Assembly: GCA_016712625.1 (NCBI GenBank)
Contig: JADJQQ010000029.1
Location: 124,001-188,000 of the forward strand
Direction of reading: 5' to 3'
Source of the DNA: Candidatus Competibacteraceae bacterium
Lineage (GTDB): Bacteria > Pseudomonadota > Gammaproteobacteria > Competibacterales > Competibacteraceae
Length of the DNA: 64,000 bases
Position numbers and translations under genes: made by a program. The notes under the pieces are model-generated. The model was not told the origin of the DNA. It was given only the letters and a program-made list of their open reading frames with translations, and made no database searches. Shown here piece by piece: positions 61,672-64,000 of this stretch. Numbering within the stretch: position 1 is the first letter of the stretch; each line of letters starts with the position of its first letter.

Positions 61672-62424
61672 ATGAAAATTTTGGGCATTGATGTTGGCGG
61701 TTCGGGGATCAAGGGGTCAGTGATCGAAACAGAAACCGGAGCGCTGACCAGCGAGCGGCTGCGCCTCGCCTCGCCGCGTCCCGCCACGCCTGAAGCCGTC
61801 GGCGTCACGATCCAAGCGCTGGTCGAGCAGCATCATTGGTCTGGTCCCATCGGCATTGGCTTTCCCGCCGCCATTCAGCACGGCATCGCCCGCACGGCGG
61901 CTAATATCGACCCTTCCTTTATCGGCTTGCCAGTGGCCGATTATTTTTCAGGGCAGACCGGCTGCCCGGTTTATATCGCCAATGACGCCGATGTGGCGGG
62001 ACTGGCCGAAATCCGGTTCGGCGCGGGTCGAGAGGTCGCTGGCGTAGTGCTTATCGTCACGATTGGCACCGGCCTTGGCACAGCGCTGTTTAGCGATGGC
62101 CGTCTGCTACCGAATACTGAACTGGGCCATATTCTGCTCGACAATGGACAGGAAGCCGAACACTACGCGTCCGAAGCCGTGCGAGACGCGCAGAACCTCA
62201 AGTGGACAGATTGGGGAGACCGTCTGAATCGCTATCTGCTCGCCATGGAAAAACTGTTCTGGCCTGACTTGATCGTGCTGGGCGGCGGGGCCAGCAAAAA
62301 GCTATCGAAGTTCGTGGCGCGGATCACCGTGCAAGCGCCCGTAATCCCCGCTCAATTTCTTAATCAGGCGGGGATGATCGGGGCAGCGTTATTCGCCGAG
62401 GAACGGTTGCGCGCCGGGAATTGA
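61672..62424 (+). CDS. ppgK: Polyphosphate glucokinase-like ROK kinase
   Basis: ROK-family kinase, 250 residues, the size and pattern of PpgK: ILGIDVGGSGIKGSVIETET (phosphate loop), IGIGFPAAIQHGIARTAANI, YIANDADVAGLAEIRFGAGR (catalytic Asp in NDAD), LIVTIGTGLGTALFSDGRLL and NTELGHILLDNGQEAEHYAS, where ELGH holds the sugar-binding Glu. It lacks the zinc-binding Cys motif of glucokinase/NagK-type ROK proteins, as PpgK does. The family uses polyphosphate and/or ATP to phosphorylate glucose. GGAGAG precedes the ATG. Polyphosphate use would fit a polyphosphate- or glycogen-cycling organism; inference. Confidence 0.9.
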   Translation: MKILGIDVGGSGIKGSVIETETGALTSERLRLASPRPATPEAVGVTIQALVEQHHWSGPIGIGFPAAIQHGIARTAANIDPSFIGLPVADYFSGQTGCPVYIANDADVAGLAEIRFGAGREVAGVVLIVTIGTGLGTALFSDGRLLPNTELGHILLDNGQEAEHYASEAVRDAQNLKWTDWGDRLNRYLLAMEKLFWPDLIVLGGGASKKLSKFVARITVQAPVIPAQFLNQAGMIGAALFAEERLRAGN

Positions 62425-62610
62425 GCACGTTCGACGCTGGTGAGGGCGTGCGCTACCCCGACAGCCCACGGCGGCCAGCCGTTGTTCCCGTGATTTTCGG
62501 TCATGAGCGTCGCGCTTTGAAGGCTTTAGGCAGTGTTTTCAAAATCGGTCGCCGCGCGACCTTCTAGCCTCGAATCGAGGGTTACGAACCTATGATCCAT
62601 TCCACAACAC
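62425..62610. other. 186-base gap between glucokinase and a truncated gene
   Basis: No open reading frame of note. Two small inverted repeats are present, GGTCGC-CGC-GCGACC near 62548 and CCTCG-AAT-CGAGG near 62568. The second recalls a tRNA T-arm but no cloverleaf can be drawn around it. Confidence 0.4.
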
Positions 62611-62850
62611 CTAAGAGATGGCGTAAAGCGCTCGATCAAAGCCCCCGAAATCATAAATCATCCGCAATCGCGGCGCGGTCGTCACCCTTGGGCTACGAGT
62701 ATCCCAATGCGCGGAAACCACCAGAATCGCGTTGGGCCGCCCCAGTATTCCACCGAGATCTTGCAAGAACTGTTTGGCGAGACTGTCCTCAATGGCGAGG
62801 GTTGGGGCGCCGTGGGAAACAAAAAGGCTGGGAAATTCCATTATGCTCAC
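62611..62850 (-). pseudogene. Truncated 4,5-DOPA extradiol dioxygenase-like gene
   Basis: The 79 codons match the first third of the YgiD/LigB-type dioxygenases: EFPSLFVSHGAPTLAIEDSL, then NAILVVSAHWDTRSPRVTTA and IYDFGGFDRALYAI. The metal-binding His residues in SHGAP and SAHW are present, but after ALYAI the frame stops (TAG), where full proteins continue with YPAPG and about 180 more residues. The ATG has a normal position after a GAGTGAGCATAATG leader. The break is abrupt, as expected from a deletion or insertion end. Confidence 0.75.
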
Positions 62851-62948
62851 TCGCTAATAGCAAGAGTAACCCTTTAGCGTGGCGCTAGATTTTGGCCTGC
62901 ACCGGCGCATCGCACTCCTGTTCCCTCCCCTGCTTCACTCACTGTTCT

Positions 62949-64000
62949 TCAGGCAGGTTTTCCCCCCGACAGCGGCGCTTGTTGCTCAAGCGATGGCGTA
63001 ACCGCATTCAACGCGCCGCGCACGCACTGCATAAGCGCGTCCAGCGTGTAAGGTTTTTGCAAAAACCCAGACAGTCGTTTACCCGCGAAACGGGGTGCGA
63101 TCTCGCTTTCGGTATAGCCGCTGGACATTACTACACAGACCCGCGAATCGATTTGGCGCAATTCACGAAAAGTTTCCTCACCGTCCAGATCGGGCATGGT
63201 TAGATCCAGCAAAACCAGCGCAATCTCGTCGCGTCGATTCCGGTAAATATCCAGCGCCTCACTGCCGTCAGTTGCGGTGATTACGCTAAAACCAAGCCGT
63301 TCCAACATCCGAATCCCCATCACTCGAACCGATTCTTCGTCATCGACCAGCAGGATCGTACCAACGCCTTTCCACCGGCTGGGTTTTACTTCGTAATTTC
63401 GACCCACCGACGTTTTTTCTTCCAGCACGGCGGGAAACAACACCTTGAAGGTCGTGCCCCGGCCCGGTTCGCTGTAAACCTTGAGTGCTCCCTTATGCCC
63501 GCGCACGATGCCCAGTACAGCCGACAAGCCCAATCCCCGCCCCGTGAATTTAGTGGTGAAAAACGGCTCGAAGATTCGCGGTTGAATGTCCGCTTCCATG
63601 CCGCAACCAGTATCCGATACTTCCAGCCATACATACGACCCTTCCGTCAGGCTCTGATCCAGGAAAGCCTCTGACAGGTACTCGCGCGAACATTCCATGA
63701 TGCCAGTCGAAATGGTGATCGCCCCGGTGTAATCACCGAGCGCTTCCGAAGCATTAATCACCAGGTTCATGATAATTTGCCGGATTTGGCTGGGGTCTCC
63801 ACGGAGCGGCGGCAGCGATTCCTTGAGATTCAAGTTAAAAATCGCCTTCTTACTGATCGAAGCTTTGAGCAAGGAAACCATTTCCCCGATCAAATCGCGC
63901 AACCGGATATTTTCAATCACACACTGGCCCTTGCCCGAATAAGCCAGCATTTGCCGGCAGAGTTCGGAAGCGCGTAGCGAGGTTTCCTCGATCGACCGTA
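62949..64000 (-). CDS. Hybrid sensor histidine kinase, C-terminal part (runs off window)
   Basis: The visible 350 residues start in the dimerisation region (SIEETSLRASELCRQMLAYS) and continue with a HATPase_c domain: N-box MNLVINASEALGD, G1-box VSDTGCGMEADIQPR, F-box FEPFFTTKFTGRG and G2 LGLSAVLGIVRGHKG. A receiver domain follows: ILLVDDEESVRVMGIRMLER, phospho-acceptor Asp in VLLDLTMPDLDG, the Thr/Ser in VVMSSGYTESE and the Lys in GFLQKPYTLDAL. This is the layout of PAS-type hybrid kinases that end in a receiver. Sensor domains lie beyond base 64000, so the signal is unknown. The gene converges on the truncated dioxygenase region. Confidence 0.92.
   Translation of the reverse strand, partial: RSIEETSLRASELCRQMLAYSGKGQCVIENIRLRDLIGEMVSLLKASISKKAIFNLNLKESLPPLRGDPSQIRQIIMNLVINASEALGDYTGAITISTGIMECSREYLSEAFLDQSLTEGSYVWLEVSDTGCGMEADIQPRIFEPFFTTKFTGRGLGLSAVLGIVRGHKGALKVYSEPGRGTTFKVLFPAVLEEKTSVGRNYEVKPSRWKGVGTILLVDDEESVRVMGIRMLERLGFSVITATDGSEALDIYRNRRDEIALVLLDLTMPDLDGEETFRELRQIDSRVCVVMSSGYTESEIAPRFAGKRLSGFLQKPYTLDALMQCVRGALNAVTPSLEQQAPLSGGKPA

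Noticed and set aside
62520..62590. tRNA-like T-arm sequence (CCTCGAATCGAGG)
   Set aside because: No matching acceptor, D or anticodon arms could be found around it; a simple inverted repeat is enough.

Overview
The window looks like a chromosomal segment of a GC-rich (judged by eye) gammaproteobacterium. The evidence is an RND efflux operon close to Pseudomonas MexEF, signal-peptide and lipobox proteins, an outer-membrane porin, and fused PTS proteins of the FruB and EIIA-HPr-EI types. Amylosucrase, a PpgK-type polyphosphate glucokinase, D-lactate dehydrogenase and very many sugar importers together suggest a sugar-fermenting, polymer-storing organism of the Competibacter/Contendobacter kind. 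That placement is inference, not something the sequence proves. I see no rRNA, tRNA, CRISPR array or intact insertion sequence.

Layout. 0-7.5 kb: a minus-strand MexE-MexF-outer-membrane-channel operon with a divergent LysR regulator. 7.5-11.7 kb: a MerR-like regulator with a VIT/VWA protein and a palindromic operator, then a hotdog thioesterase. 11.7-29.9 kb: a carbohydrate island. It holds a LacI repressor and divergent porin, an orphan family-1 binding protein in front of an RbsA/RbsC transporter whose own RbsB is frameshifted, an SLC45-like MFS symporter, a trehalose/maltose-type ABC operon (ThuEFGK-like), a second copy of its binding protein, an aldo/keto reductase, a DUF4032 kinase-like protein and a GNAT. 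29.9-38.5 kb: a patchy accessory zone with gene fragments, an FAD monooxygenase, a DHFR-like reductase, a lipoprotein hydrolase, a small secreted protein of unknown role and a VOC/YciI/DUF1428 cluster. 38.6-62.4 kb: a second sugar block. It contains amylosucrase and a divergent fructokinase, an XylFGH-type ABC operon with two binding proteins, FruB-FruK-FruA, a GH1 phospho-glycosidase, a complete glucose-type PTS (EIIA-HPr-EI plus EIICB), DadA, LdhA and PpgK. 62.4-64 kb: a truncated dioxygenase and the C-terminal part of a hybrid histidine kinase.

How the parts fit. A LacI-type operator (TGTAAACGATTACA) occurs upstream of the porin near the LacI gene and again, identically, 34 kb away at the promoter of fruB. 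This suggests one repressor links outer-membrane entry with fructose PTS uptake. Amylosucrase with fructokinase would turn sucrose into alpha-glucan and fructose-6-phosphate. The two PTS modules carry their own Enzyme I and HPr domains and so do not depend on general PTS proteins. LdhA and PpgK fit fermentation and glucose phosphorylation.

Most unusual observation: the roughly 200 bp regulatory region between mexE and lysR (6234-6434) is duplicated at 35264-35460. There it sits at nearly the same distance in front of a 102-residue secreted protein with no family I can name. A fragment of the hydrolase encoded at 33.5-34.6 kb also lies just after the lysR gene, so the two loci have exchanged or duplicated material. 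The small protein is a good candidate for a previously undescribed member of the efflux regulon.
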